Shown piece by piece: positions 1 to 5,887 of a stretch of DNA of 7,991 bases. Each line of letters opens with the position of its first letter. Positions within the stretch are counted from its first letter, which is position 1. The notes under the pieces are model-generated. The model ran no database searches. It was not told the origin of the DNA and saw only the letters and a program-made list of their open reading frames with translations. The position numbers were made by a program, and so were the translations under genes. The stretch spans positions 1 through 7,991 of the forward strand of contig JBBRTW010000343.1 in assembly GCA_038244055.1 (NCBI GenBank), written 5' to 3'. The stretch is from DASPKW01 sp038244055. GTDB lineage: Bacteria > Planctomycetota > Phycisphaerae > Tepidisphaerales > Tepidisphaeraceae.

Positions 1-1560
1 GACCCCCGCCCCGATCCCCGCCCCGAGGCCCGCGCTGATCTCAAGCCTGAAAACGCCGATTCCAAGTTCTCCCTCACCATCTACTCCACCGCCGATCCCG
101 CCACCTTTGATCCACAGCAGATCGCCCAATTCCGCATGCAGAACCCCGCCTTCAAGATGCCCGGTTACGGAGTGGTCCGCGAGATTCGCAAGATCGATCT
201 CAAGCCCGGATTGAACACGCTCAAATTCGGCGATGTGGCGGCCGGAATCGATCCGACCACCGTCAGCTTCAAATCCCTCACCGCGCCCGAAACCACCGGC
301 GTTCTCGAGCAGAATTACGAGTACGACCTGGTCAGTCCCGACAAGCTCCTCGAAAAATATCTCGGCCGCTCCATCATCGTCAATCGCAAGCAGCCGCCGG
401 TGGAAGGGGAGAAAACCCGTATCCCCGACACGATCGAGGGCCGGCTATTGGCCTACACCACCGAGCAGATCGTCCTCCAGACGAACAACAAGCAACTCCC
501 CGTCCAGATCATCCCCCGCAACGGCGATATCCAGGAGATCAAGCTCTTCGACCTCCAGACCGGCCTGATCACCAAGCCCACGCTCGTCTGGAAACTCGAT
601 GCCAGGCAGGGGGGTGTTCACGATGCACTGGTTTCGTATCAGACCGACAACATCACCTGGCGGGCGGATTATGGTGTGACCGTATCAAAAGATGAGAAAC
701 AGGCCGATGTCTCGGCCTGGGTGACGGTGGCCAATGAATCGGGCGCTTCGTACCCCAACGCCCGGCTCAAACTGGTGGCCGGCGATGTGCAGCGGCTCAA
801 GCCCGATGATGAAATGCCCATGGGCGGGCGGGGCGGCGGTGGCGGCGGGCTCTTCGGCGGCGGCAAGGATGATGGCTTCAAGGAGAAATCCTTCTTCGAG
901 TACCACCTCTACACCCTCGGCCGGCCGACCTCCCTCGCCAACTCCTCCATCAAGCAGATCGAGCTCTTCCCCGCCCACGCCAATGTCCCCGTCACCCGCA
1001 CCTATGTCTACTACGGCTTGCCCGGAGATTTCAGCGCCTACTTCGGCTCCCCGCGCACCGATCGCGATTTCGGCAGCAAAGCCAATCACAAGGTCGATGT
1101 TTACTTAAAGCTATTCAACAGCGAGAAGAACGGTCTGGGCATGCCGCTGCCGGCCGGCCGGGTGCGCGTCTACAAGCGCGATGAGGCCGACCCCGATGAT
1201 CCCGCCGGCAGCCAGGAGTTCATCGGTGAAGACAAGATCGACCACACGCCCAAGGATGAAGAGCTGCTGATCCGCCTCGGCAGCGCCTTCGATATCATCG
1301 GCGACCGCAAGCAGACCGATTTCGTCGATGACAGCGACCACAAGACCATCACCGAGTCCTTCGAGATCAAAGTCCGCAATCACAAAAAAGAGCCGGTCAA
1401 GGTGATCGTCCGCGAAACCCTCTTCCGCTGGTCCACCTGGACCATCACCGCCAGCAGCGACAAATTCGAGAAGCACGATTCCCACACCATCCACATCCCC
1501 ATCGAAGTCGCGCCGGATCAGGAGAAGACGATCACGTACACCGTGAAATACACTTGGTAA
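1..1560 (+). CDS. DUF4139 domain-containing protein, 5'-truncated by the window edge
   Basis: The reading frame is open from base 1, so the start lies outside the window; the ATG at 136 is only an internal methionine. The visible 519 residues match the DUF4139 pattern: a beta-rich start (VREIRKIDLKPGLNTLKFGD), the LVSPDKLLEKYLGR segment, GLITKPTLVWKL, then ITWRADYGVTV and NARLKLVAGDVQR, and a closing beta strand TVKYTW. DUF4139 proteins are exported or envelope-associated in many bacteria and their biochemical role is unknown; some are called mucoidy inhibitor A-like. A signal peptide cannot be judged because the N-terminus is missing. A glycine-rich stretch (about residues 275-288 of the visible part) interrupts the conserved region just after LVAGDVQR and is probably a flexible loop. 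The last codons and the stop are duplicated in tandem downstream. Family assignment is fairly sure; function is not. Confidence 0.85.
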   Translation, partial: DPRPDPRPEARADLKPENADSKFSLTIYSTADPATFDPQQIAQFRMQNPAFKMPGYGVVREIRKIDLKPGLNTLKFGDVAAGIDPTTVSFKSLTAPETTGVLEQNYEYDLVSPDKLLEKYLGRSIIVNRKQPPVEGEKTRIPDTIEGRLLAYTTEQIVLQTNNKQLPVQIIPRNGDIQEIKLFDLQTGLITKPTLVWKLDARQGGVHDALVSYQTDNITWRADYGVTVSKDEKQADVSAWVTVANESGASYPNARLKLVAGDVQRLKPDDEMPMGGRGGGGGGLFGGGKDDGFKEKSFFEYHLYTLGRPTSLANSSIKQIELFPAHANVPVTRTYVYYGLPGDFSAYFGSPRTDRDFGSKANHKVDVYLKLFNSEKNGLGMPLPAGRVRVYKRDEADPDDPAGSQEFIGEDKIDHTPKDEELLIRLGSAFDIIGDRKQTDFVDDSDHKTITESFEIKVRNHKKEPVKVIVRETLFRWSTWTITASSDKFEKHDSHTIHIPIEVAPDQEKTITYTVKYTW

Positions 1561-1579
1561 TTGAAATACACCTGGTAAT
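1544..1579 (+). repeat. 18-bp tandem duplication across the DUF4139 stop codon
   Basis: Bases 1544-1561 and 1562-1579 are adjacent direct copies of an 18-bp unit (tgaaatacacytggtaat) differing at one position (T in copy 1, C in copy 2). The unit length is a multiple of three, so copy 2 continues the same frame: after the TAA at 1558-1560 it reads Leu-Lys-Tyr-Thr-Trp and a second TAA at 1576-1578. The most likely origin is replication slippage that copied the end of the gene and its stop. Confidence 0.9.
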
Positions 1580-1610
1580 TGGCTCGGCGGGCATGCCAAA
1601 ACCGCGCGAT

Positions 1611-1730
1611 GGTCATTTTGAGGGAGCTTCAGGCGACCGAAAAATCCAGCTTGACCGTATTGGCCTACTCGATCAGGTCGAACGGCCCGCGTAGACCCGG
1701 CAAGATCCTTCGGAGTACCTCAGGATGACA
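1611..1730. repeat. MITE/REP-like imperfect inverted-repeat element
   Basis: The ends are inverted relatives of each other. The left end GGTCATTTTGAGG (1611-1623) matches the reverse complement of the right end CCTCAGGATGACA (1718-1730) at 10 of 13 positions. Inside each arm a weaker match continues: CGACCGAAAAATC on the left against CGAAGGATC from the right arm. From general knowledge, segments of the type GTCATTCTGAGG...GATCCTTCGGAGTACCTCAGGATGACA recur between genes in many bacterial genomes, including planctomycetes and Chloroflexota. No open reading frame or transposase is present, so it would be non-autonomous if mobile. No clear target-site duplication was seen. Confidence 0.6.
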
Positions 1731-1768
1731 TTCTCCGCTTCCAGATCCTTAATCCATCAAGATTTTCA

Positions 1769-1797
1769 TTGATTTCCATTCCCCCCCTCGATACTTT
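1769..1797 (+). promoter_or_regulatory. Possible sigma-70-type promoter for ispE
   Basis: TTGATT (1769-1774) and TACTTT (1792-1797) are separated by 17 bases. The -35 keeps TTGA and the -10 keeps TA...T. Transcription would start near 1804 and give a leader of about 115 bases. The match is weak and was found by eye. Confidence 0.3.
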
Positions 1798-1918
1798 GCA
1801 CCCGACACGTCTTGTTCGATTCGCGTTTGTTGGTCACGTCTGGTCCGTGAGATTGAAAAATATCCTGGATGCATCCCAGCGGTAGGCGCACACGCATTGT
1901 GCCCGTATCGTCGTTCCC

Positions 1919-2812
1919 ATGCGCGTACACGCCCCCGCGAAGATCAATCTCCACTTGCGCGTCGGCCCACCGGCCGCCGATGGTTTTCATCCGCTTTTGA
2001 CCTGGATGGTGACCGTCGGGCTCTTTGACACCCTTGAACTCCGCCTGAAGGATCAGCTTGGCATCGACGTTGCCTGCGATGAACCGGGCATTCCCCTCGA
2101 TGGGAGCAATCTCATCGTCAAATGCGCCGCCGCAATGCTGGATGAAGCGCGCGCGGTCGGCGCGGCGGCCGATGGATTGTCGGCCGTGCTGCGCAAGCGC
2201 ATCCCCCTCGGCGCGGGCCTCGGCGGCGGCAGCTCCGATGGAGCGGCCGTCATTTCCGCGCTCGATCGCATGCTTCAGCTTGGCTGGCCGGCGGCGAAAT
2301 TGGCCGAGCTGTCCGCCCGTTTCGGCAGCGATCTACCCTTCTTCTTTTTCGGTCCCAGCAGCATCTGCACCAGCCGGGGGCAGCTCGTCCAACCGATCCA
2401 CCGCCCCAAGCCGCGCTGGGCTGTGTTGATGCTGCCGACGATTCACATGCCCACGCCGTCCGTTTATCGAAAATTCGATGAAATGAAACTTGGAGCAGCC
2501 GAGGCCGTCAATAGTGGCGGCGATGCACCGGATTGGAATCAGTGGTCGTCCTTGAACTCGGCCGAGCTTCTGCCGCGACTGGTCAATGATCTGGAAGCGC
2601 CTGCGTTTGCGTTAAACGCACAATTAGAGGCCTTTCATTCCCGCGCCACCCAACTGCTGGGGCGCATCGTCCGGATGAGCGGCAGCGGCAGCAGCCTCTT
2701 CACGTTGTTCGATGACCCGGATCAGGCCCGGGTCGCTGCCCAGAGAGCGCGCGCCGGCTTGGGTATTCATACCGTCTCTGTGGAGATTTGCCCGGAATTA
2801 CAGCGGGAATAA
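1919..2812 (+). CDS. ispE: 4-diphosphocytidyl-2-C-methyl-D-erythritol kinase (CDP-ME kinase)
   Basis: IspE phosphorylates the 2-hydroxyl of CDP-methylerythritol with ATP in the cytosolic MEP pathway to IPP and DMAPP. At 297 residues it has the usual length. It carries the GHMP-kinase signatures: N-terminal APAKINLHLRV (residues 5-15) with the expected catalytic Lys8, the glycine-rich ATP loop PLGAGLGGGSSDGA (96-109), the expected catalytic Asp138 within FGSDLPFFF (136-144), and the C-terminal motif RMSGSGSSLF (252-261). The ATG at 1919 is chosen because the family motif starts four residues later; an in-frame TAG lies at 1883 and there is no ATG, GTG or TTG between. No Shine-Dalgarno is visible, so initiation may be leaderless-like or SD-independent. 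spoVG follows on the same strand after 302 bases. The protein looks intact and functional. Confidence 0.96.
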   Translation: MRVHAPAKINLHLRVGPPAADGFHPLLTWMVTVGLFDTLELRLKDQLGIDVACDEPGIPLDGSNLIVKCAAAMLDEARAVGAAADGLSAVLRKRIPLGAGLGGGSSDGAAVISALDRMLQLGWPAAKLAELSARFGSDLPFFFFGPSSICTSRGQLVQPIHRPKPRWAVLMLPTIHMPTPSVYRKFDEMKLGAAEAVNSGGDAPDWNQWSSLNSAELLPRLVNDLEAPAFALNAQLEAFHSRATQLLGRIVRMSGSGSSLFTLFDDPDQARVAAQRARAGLGIHTVSVEICPELQRE

Positions 2813-2834
2813 CGCACTTGGATATTCCGCTTAC

Positions 2835-2848
2835 TTGAGAATTCTCAA
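2835..2848. promoter_or_regulatory. Perfect 14-bp palindrome, possible operator
   Basis: TTGAGAATTCTCAA reads the same on both strands and lies 22 bases after the ispE stop. There is no real loop and no T-tract, so a terminator is unlikely. A dimeric DNA-binding protein could bind such a site. Chance occurrence is also possible. Confidence 0.3.
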
Positions 2849-2932
2849 CACTTTCTCAACGCCGCTCGGTGGACGAAGGTAATAATTCCGGTGAGCGAAC
2901 GTTAGTTGGGTAGAACGCTTTCGCCGGATCAA

Positions 2933-2947
2933 ACCGCCCCCGGCGGT
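2933..2947 (+). terminator. GC-rich hairpin, weak terminator candidate for ispE
   Basis: ACCGCC (2933-2938) and GGCGGT (2942-2947) form a 6-bp stem with a 3-base CCC loop, about 120 bases past the ispE stop. The following DNA is not a clean T-tract, although GTTGTTTGTCTGGTTT lies shortly downstream. Its position fits either a terminator or an attenuator ahead of spoVG. Confidence 0.25.
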
Positions 2948-3103
2948 GCGATTCAATTGAGAGTTGTTTGTCTGGTTTGGTGAAGCCCGGTCTTTCCTCA
3001 CTTCTGAGGCCGCGGCTGGATCGATTGGCGCGACTACGACACGTCTGGGATCGAAAATCGTTTTTTGGATTCCGTGTAGATGGTCTCTGTTTAACAATGC
3101 AAC

Positions 3104-3109
3104 GGGGAG
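3104..3109 (+). promoter_or_regulatory. Shine-Dalgarno that fixes the spoVG start
   Basis: GGGGAG ends five bases before the ATG at 3115. It favours that start over the in-frame ATGs at 3097 and 2968, which lack such a site. Confidence 0.75.
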
Positions 3110-3114
3110 TTGCC

Positions 3115-3621
3115 ATGCGCTTGACTGACATCCGGATTAAGTTGTGTGATGCCGCGCAGCAGAATTCGCGCCTCAAGGCGTTCTGCGCTCTGACCTTCGA
3201 CAACACTTTCGTCATTCGCGACGTGAAGTTGATCGATGGCAACGACGGCCCGTTTCTGGCGATGCCTTCGCGGAAGCTGGCCGACCATTGCCCCAGGTGC
3301 AGCGAAAAAAATCACCTCCGCGCCAAGTTCTGCAACAATTGCGGAACCCACCTCGATGAGGACCGTTACCTGCGTTATCAGAACGCCGGCCACGCCCGCC
3401 TCAAGCTCCACGCCGACATCGCCCACCCGATCAATGCCGATTGCCGCGATGCCATCGAGCGCCAGGTCGTGGGCGCGTTCTTCGCCGAGGTCGAAAAATC
3501 CAAGCAGCCCGGCTACATTCCCCCCAGCCTGGATGGCGAAGATTTCGAATTCCTGGAATTCCCCGCCACCACCGTAGGCGGCCGAATGCGCCTCCGCCCC
3601 ACCGGCACCACGGCGCACTAG
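3115..3621 (+). CDS. spoVG: SpoVG-family protein with an inserted zinc ribbon
   Basis: SpoVG proteins are small nucleic-acid-binding regulators; in Firmicutes they affect septation, sporulation and gene expression. The first 56 residues follow the SpoVG core closely (MRLTDIRIKL; FVIRDVKLIDGNDGPFLAMPSRK), and the rest of the core (ADIAHPINADCRDAIERQVVGAFF) resumes at about residue 100. Between them lies an insertion of about 40 residues with CPRC (59-62) and CNNC (73-76), a four-cysteine zinc-ribbon pattern. A C-terminal extension after about residue 128, including an acidic DGEDFEFLEF patch, goes beyond the roughly 85-100 residues of Bacillus SpoVG. The total is 168 residues. The start at 3115 is set by the Shine-Dalgarno and by where SpoVG homology begins. 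It follows ispE on the same strand. The zinc ribbon probably adds nucleic-acid or protein binding (inference). Confidence 0.9.
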   Translation: MRLTDIRIKLCDAAQQNSRLKAFCALTFDNTFVIRDVKLIDGNDGPFLAMPSRKLADHCPRCSEKNHLRAKFCNNCGTHLDEDRYLRYQNAGHARLKLHADIAHPINADCRDAIERQVVGAFFAEVEKSKQPGYIPPSLDGEDFEFLEFPATTVGGRMRLRPTGTTAH

Positions 3622-3710
3622 CGCGACAGTGCCGGTTTAGCTCAAATCCGCAAGTCCTGCGAGTCGATCACGATTCTGGTTTATGATCGGAGTCGGCGTG
3701 GCTCAAGGCG

Positions 3711-3728
3711 GCGCTCGCCCGAGAGCGC
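3711..3728. terminator. GC hairpin between convergent genes, weak terminator candidate
   Basis: GCGCTC (3711-3716) and GAGCGC (3723-3728) can form a 6-bp stem with a 6-base loop. It lies in the 131-base gap between the converging ends of spoVG and the minus-strand gene. No T-tract follows on either strand, so classical intrinsic termination is not shown. Confidence 0.22.
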
Positions 3729-3752
3729 GTCGAGCGGCGCGTAATCGCGAGG

Positions 3753-4238
3753 TCATTCATATTTGACGGCGCTGCCGCGTATGAGATGGTGGAAATACTC
3801 GATGTAGAAGCCAACGTACCCGCCAAATGTTGCAGCATCGAGTGGTCCGCGACCGTTTTCCGAAAGCGCAAATTCGTACACCGGATCCAACGGGATCGAC
3901 AACTCGTGTGCGATGACACCCTGCGCCGCCGCCATCAAATCGGGCACTTGGCACTGAAGATCAAAGAGGAGCGTCTGGATCGCGTCCGTGGGATGGATCA
4001 TCTCCGCGGGCACCTTCAGTTGCAGGGCCACAGCACGCCGAATCGCGCTCGCGAGCCGGCAATCCACTTCATTGGCCAAACCCAGCGCCCGAGTGAAGTC
4101 ATCATCGGACACTGGCGTCCGCCCGCGAAGGAACTCGCCGCGCCGCCGCTTGCTCCGGCGTTTTTCAATCAGTGTGGGCAGCAGCAGGATCGCCAGCAGG
4201 GCGACGATCATCGCGATTCTGTAAATCCATTGCGTCAT
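3753..4238 (-). CDS. Small membrane-anchored protein, possible acyl-carrier-like soluble domain
   Basis: The protein has 161 residues. Residues 5-22 (IYRIAMIVALLAILLLPT) form one hydrophobic membrane segment. A very basic stretch (EKRRSKRRR, 25-33) follows, placing the rest in the cytoplasm by the positive-inside rule. Residues about 42-118 look helical and contain a pattern (VSDDDF... AIRRAVALQLKVPAEMIHPTDAI... QVPDL... ELSIPL) that resembles the fold of acyl carrier proteins and related small domains. The Asp-Ser-Leu attachment motif is absent, so it would not be a functional carrier. This resemblance is by eye and unverified. The C-terminal part is rich in aromatic residues (GGYVGFYIEYFHH). 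The ATG at 4238 is used because the membrane segment begins at once; no Shine-Dalgarno is evident. It converges on spoVG and diverges from the SPFH gene. Function unknown. Confidence 0.75.
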   Translation of the reverse strand: MTQWIYRIAMIVALLAILLLPTLIEKRRSKRRRGEFLRGRTPVSDDDFTRALGLANEVDCRLASAIRRAVALQLKVPAEMIHPTDAIQTLLFDLQCQVPDLMAAAQGVIAHELSIPLDPVYEFALSENGRGPLDAATFGGYVGFYIEYFHHLIRGSAVKYE

Positions 4239-4286
4239 AAATCGGACATCAATTGGGCCGCTTTGGCGACACCGTCAGTACGCACG

Positions 4287-4292
4287 ATTCTA
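4287..4292 (-). promoter_or_regulatory. Candidate -10 box for the minus-strand membrane-protein gene
   Basis: On the minus strand this reads TAGAAT, five of six bases of the consensus, 48 bases before the ATG at 4238. No good -35 lies at the usual distance. Confidence 0.35.
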
Positions 4293-4413
4293 CCGAAGAG
4301 TCGGCGGGTGCTGCGGGTCCCAACCCGGATTTTCCCGGTAAAGCACTCGCAATGCCCGGTTCAGGCCGATTCCAAAAACGGTGGTAAGTTCTATCCTATG
4401 TCCAGGTTTCTCG

Positions 4414-4422
4414 TGTTATGAT
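4414..4422 (+). promoter_or_regulatory. Extended -10 promoter element for the SPFH gene
   Basis: TGTTATGAT combines the TGn extension with TATGAT (five of six bases of the -10 consensus), 59 bases before the ATG at 4482. No clear -35 is seen, which is usual for extended -10 promoters. Transcription would begin near 4429. Confidence 0.5.
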
Positions 4423-4481
4423 CCCCAGCACGCGCGGCGACTGCGCCTCGCCCCGATCGCAACCCCCACCGGAGGTTTCAC

Positions 4482-5588
4482 ATGGGTCTTTGGGATAAGC
4501 TCAAAAGCCAGTTGATCGACATCGTCGAATGGCTCGATGAAACGGGCAACACGATGGTCTGGCGGTTTCCCCGCTACGAAAATGAAATCAAGAACGGCGC
4601 TAAGCTGATCGTCCGCGAAGGCCAGGTCGCCGCCTTCGTCCGCGAAGGCCAGCTCGCCGATATCTTCACCCCCGGCACCTACACCCTCGAAACCCGCAAC
4701 CTCCCCATCCTCTCCACGCTGGCCGGCTGGAAATACGGCTTCGATTCCCCCTTCAAGGCCGAGGTCTATTTCGTTTCCATGCGCACCTTCACGGGCAGCA
4801 AGTGGGGCACCAAGAACCCGATCATGATGCGCGATCCGGAGTTTGGCCCGGTCCGCCTGCGCGCCTTCGGCTCCTTCGCCATCAAGATTTCCGACCCGGC
4901 CACCTTCATCCGCCAGATCGTCGGCACTAACAGCCGATTCACGGTTGATGAGATCAACGAGCAGATCCGCGACATGATGGTGGCGCGCTTCGCGGATGTG
5001 CTGGGCACCGCCAAAATCCCCGTCCTCGACCTGGCCGGCAATCAGGATGAACTCGGCAAATTCGTCTCCGACAAGATCCAGAGCGATTTCGCCGCCTTCG
5101 GCCTCCAAGTCGTCAACCTGATGGTCGAGAACATCAGCCTGCCCCCCGAAGTCGAGCAGATGCTCGACAAGCGCACCAGCATGGGCATCCTCGGCGATCT
5201 GGGCAAGTACACCCAGTTCCAAGCCGCAAATGCCCTCGGCGATGCCGCCAAAAATCCCAATGGGATGGCCGGCGCGGGAATCGGCGTCGGTCTCGGTGTC
5301 GGCCTCGGCCAGCAGGTCGCGGCCGCCATCGCCCAGCCCCAAACCATCAGCTCGCCCGGCCTGGCATCGCCCCCTCCATTGCCGCAGACATCGGCGTATT
5401 TCGTAGGCGTCGGCGGCAAACAAGCCGGCCCCTTCGATGTCGCCACGCTGAGCGCGATGGCCTCGCGCAATGAGATCACCCGGGATACCCTCGTCTGGAA
5501 ACAAGGCATGCCCTCCTGGACCAAGGCCGCCGAAGTCGGCGACCTCTCCAACATCTTCGCCGCCACGCCGCCGCCCTTACCTGCGTAA
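4482..5588 (+). CDS. SPFH-domain (YdjI-like) protein with C-terminal GYF_2 domain
   Basis: The 368-residue protein begins with an SPFH/band-7-like region of the YdjI or 'virion core protein' type (about residues 20-240). Visible segments are IKNGAKLIVREGQVAAFVREG, FTPGTYTLETRNLPIL, VRLRAFGSFAIKISDP and FGLQVVNLMVENISLPPEV. A glycine-rich hydrophobic stretch (about 261-284) and a proline-rich linker follow. The end (about 305-356) matches the GYF_2/DUF4339 pattern: YFVGVGGKQAGPF and TLVWKQGMPSWTKAAEV. SPFH proteins form membrane-associated oligomers; YdjI of Bacillus works with PspA in envelope stress. GYF_2 domains are thought to mediate protein contacts through proline-rich partners. The ATG follows a strong GGAGG (4471-4475) after six bases. 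The next gene on the strand encodes a zinc-ribbon membrane protein, a known kind of partner. Family assignment is confident; the exact role is inferred. Confidence 0.88.
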   Translation: MGLWDKLKSQLIDIVEWLDETGNTMVWRFPRYENEIKNGAKLIVREGQVAAFVREGQLADIFTPGTYTLETRNLPILSTLAGWKYGFDSPFKAEVYFVSMRTFTGSKWGTKNPIMMRDPEFGPVRLRAFGSFAIKISDPATFIRQIVGTNSRFTVDEINEQIRDMMVARFADVLGTAKIPVLDLAGNQDELGKFVSDKIQSDFAAFGLQVVNLMVENISLPPEVEQMLDKRTSMGILGDLGKYTQFQAANALGDAAKNPNGMAGAGIGVGLGVGLGQQVAAAIAQPQTISSPGLASPPPLPQTSAYFVGVGGKQAGPFDVATLSAMASRNEITRDTLVWKQGMPSWTKAAEVGDLSNIFAATPPPLPA

Positions 5589-5660
5589 ATCAGTGCAGGA
5601 AGTGCGAGGTCGTCTTAAATGATGAACCACTCGCCAACGGCCTAAAACCCCTCACCCCCG

Positions 5661-5725
5661 CCCTCTCCCGCGCGGCGGTCAAGCGTCCCGGCGAATGAAC
5701 CCCACCAGCGCCGCTTGGGAGAGGG
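5661..5725. repeat. Inverted-repeat element with CCCTCTCCC / GGGAGAGGG ends
   Basis: CCCTCTCCC (5661-5669) is repeated in perfect inversion at 5717-5725. The match continues inward after a two-base gap (GCGGCG against CGCCGC), giving arms of about 19 bases (5661-5679 and 5707-5725) and a loop of about 27. It begins 72 bases after the SPFH stop. Similar CTCACCCCCGCCCTCTCCC segments are common intergenic repeats in bacteria. The hairpin could also end the SPFH transcript, though no T-tract follows. Confidence 0.6.
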
Positions 5726-5798
5726 AGTAATACGCCGCCCCAGGTGATGGAGCCGCAAAAGATATTCTCGATTCGCCAAGTTTCGATTTCGTCTTTTA

Positions 5799-5882
5799 TT
5801 CATCATTCATCCTTCATCATTCGCCATTCGCCATTCGCCATTCCGAATTCGCCATTCATCCTTCATCCTTCATCCTTCCGCC
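5799..5882. repeat. Array of twelve 7-bp tandem repeats upstream of the zinc-ribbon gene
   Basis: Twelve consecutive heptamers keep exact 7-bp phase: TTCATCA, TTCATCC, TTCATCA, three of TTCGCCA, TTCCGAA, TTCGCCA, three of TTCATCC, then TTCCGCC. A thirteenth unit, TTCCCAT, contains the first two bases of the ATG at 5888. Two types (TTCATCM and TTCGCCA) are arranged in blocks. The array resembles the heptanucleotide short tandem repeats known from cyanobacterial and planctomycete intergenic DNA. It removes any Shine-Dalgarno from the region before the gene. Confidence 0.9.
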
Positions 5883-5887
5883 TTCCC

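Larger units (their letters stand above)
1561..1918. other. Intergenic region between the DUF4139 gene and ispE
   Basis: No credible gene was found in these 358 bases. They hold the second copy of the tandem duplication, an inverted-repeat element (1611-1730), a possible promoter (1769-1797), a 10-bp palindrome GGATGCATCC (1867-1876) and a small hairpin GCACA-CGCAT-TGTGC (1888-1902). The hairpin ends 16 bases before the ispE ATG. A short minus-strand reading frame spanning 1766-1990 overlaps the ispE start, has no ribosome binding site or recognisable motif, and is not accepted as a gene. Confidence 0.7.
2813..3114. other. Intergenic region between ispE and spoVG
   Basis: No gene was found in these 302 bases. 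They contain a perfect 14-bp palindrome (2835-2848), a GC-rich hairpin (2933-2947), a minor CCTCA-CTTC-TGAGG hairpin (2996-3009) and the spoVG Shine-Dalgarno (3104-3109). A TAATAAT (2880-2886) resembles a -10 element but has no matching -35. An in-frame extension of spoVG back to the ATG at 2968 is open but has no family similarity. Confidence 0.65.

Noticed and set aside
1766..1990. Minus-strand 74-codon frame over the ispE start
   Set aside because: No motif or ribosome binding site, and it overlaps the essential N-terminus of ispE on the other strand.
2968..3114. N-terminal extension of SpoVG to the ATG at 2968 or 3097
   Set aside because: SpoVG similarity begins exactly at the ATG at 3115, which has a well-spaced GGGGAG; the extension shows no family similarity.
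3786..4421. Plus-strand open frame of 211 codons opposite the small membrane-protein gene
   Set aside because: The minus-strand product has a clear membrane helix and basic flank; the plus frame has no motif and runs on into the SPFH promoter region.
4416..5504. Long minus-strand open frame of 362 codons opposite the SPFH gene
   Set aside because: It mirrors the well-supported SPFH-GYF_2 gene. Its translation is a low-complexity Gly/Ala/Asp/Glu mix with no motif, typical of antisense frames in GC-rich genes.
5799..5882. CRISPR-like array
   Set aside because: Units are 7 bp with no spacers; this is a simple tandem repeat.
5744..5887. N-terminal extension of the zinc-ribbon protein to the ATG at 5744
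   Set aside because: It would translate the heptamer array into a Ser/Phe/His/Pro pseudo-repeat with no counterpart expected in the family.
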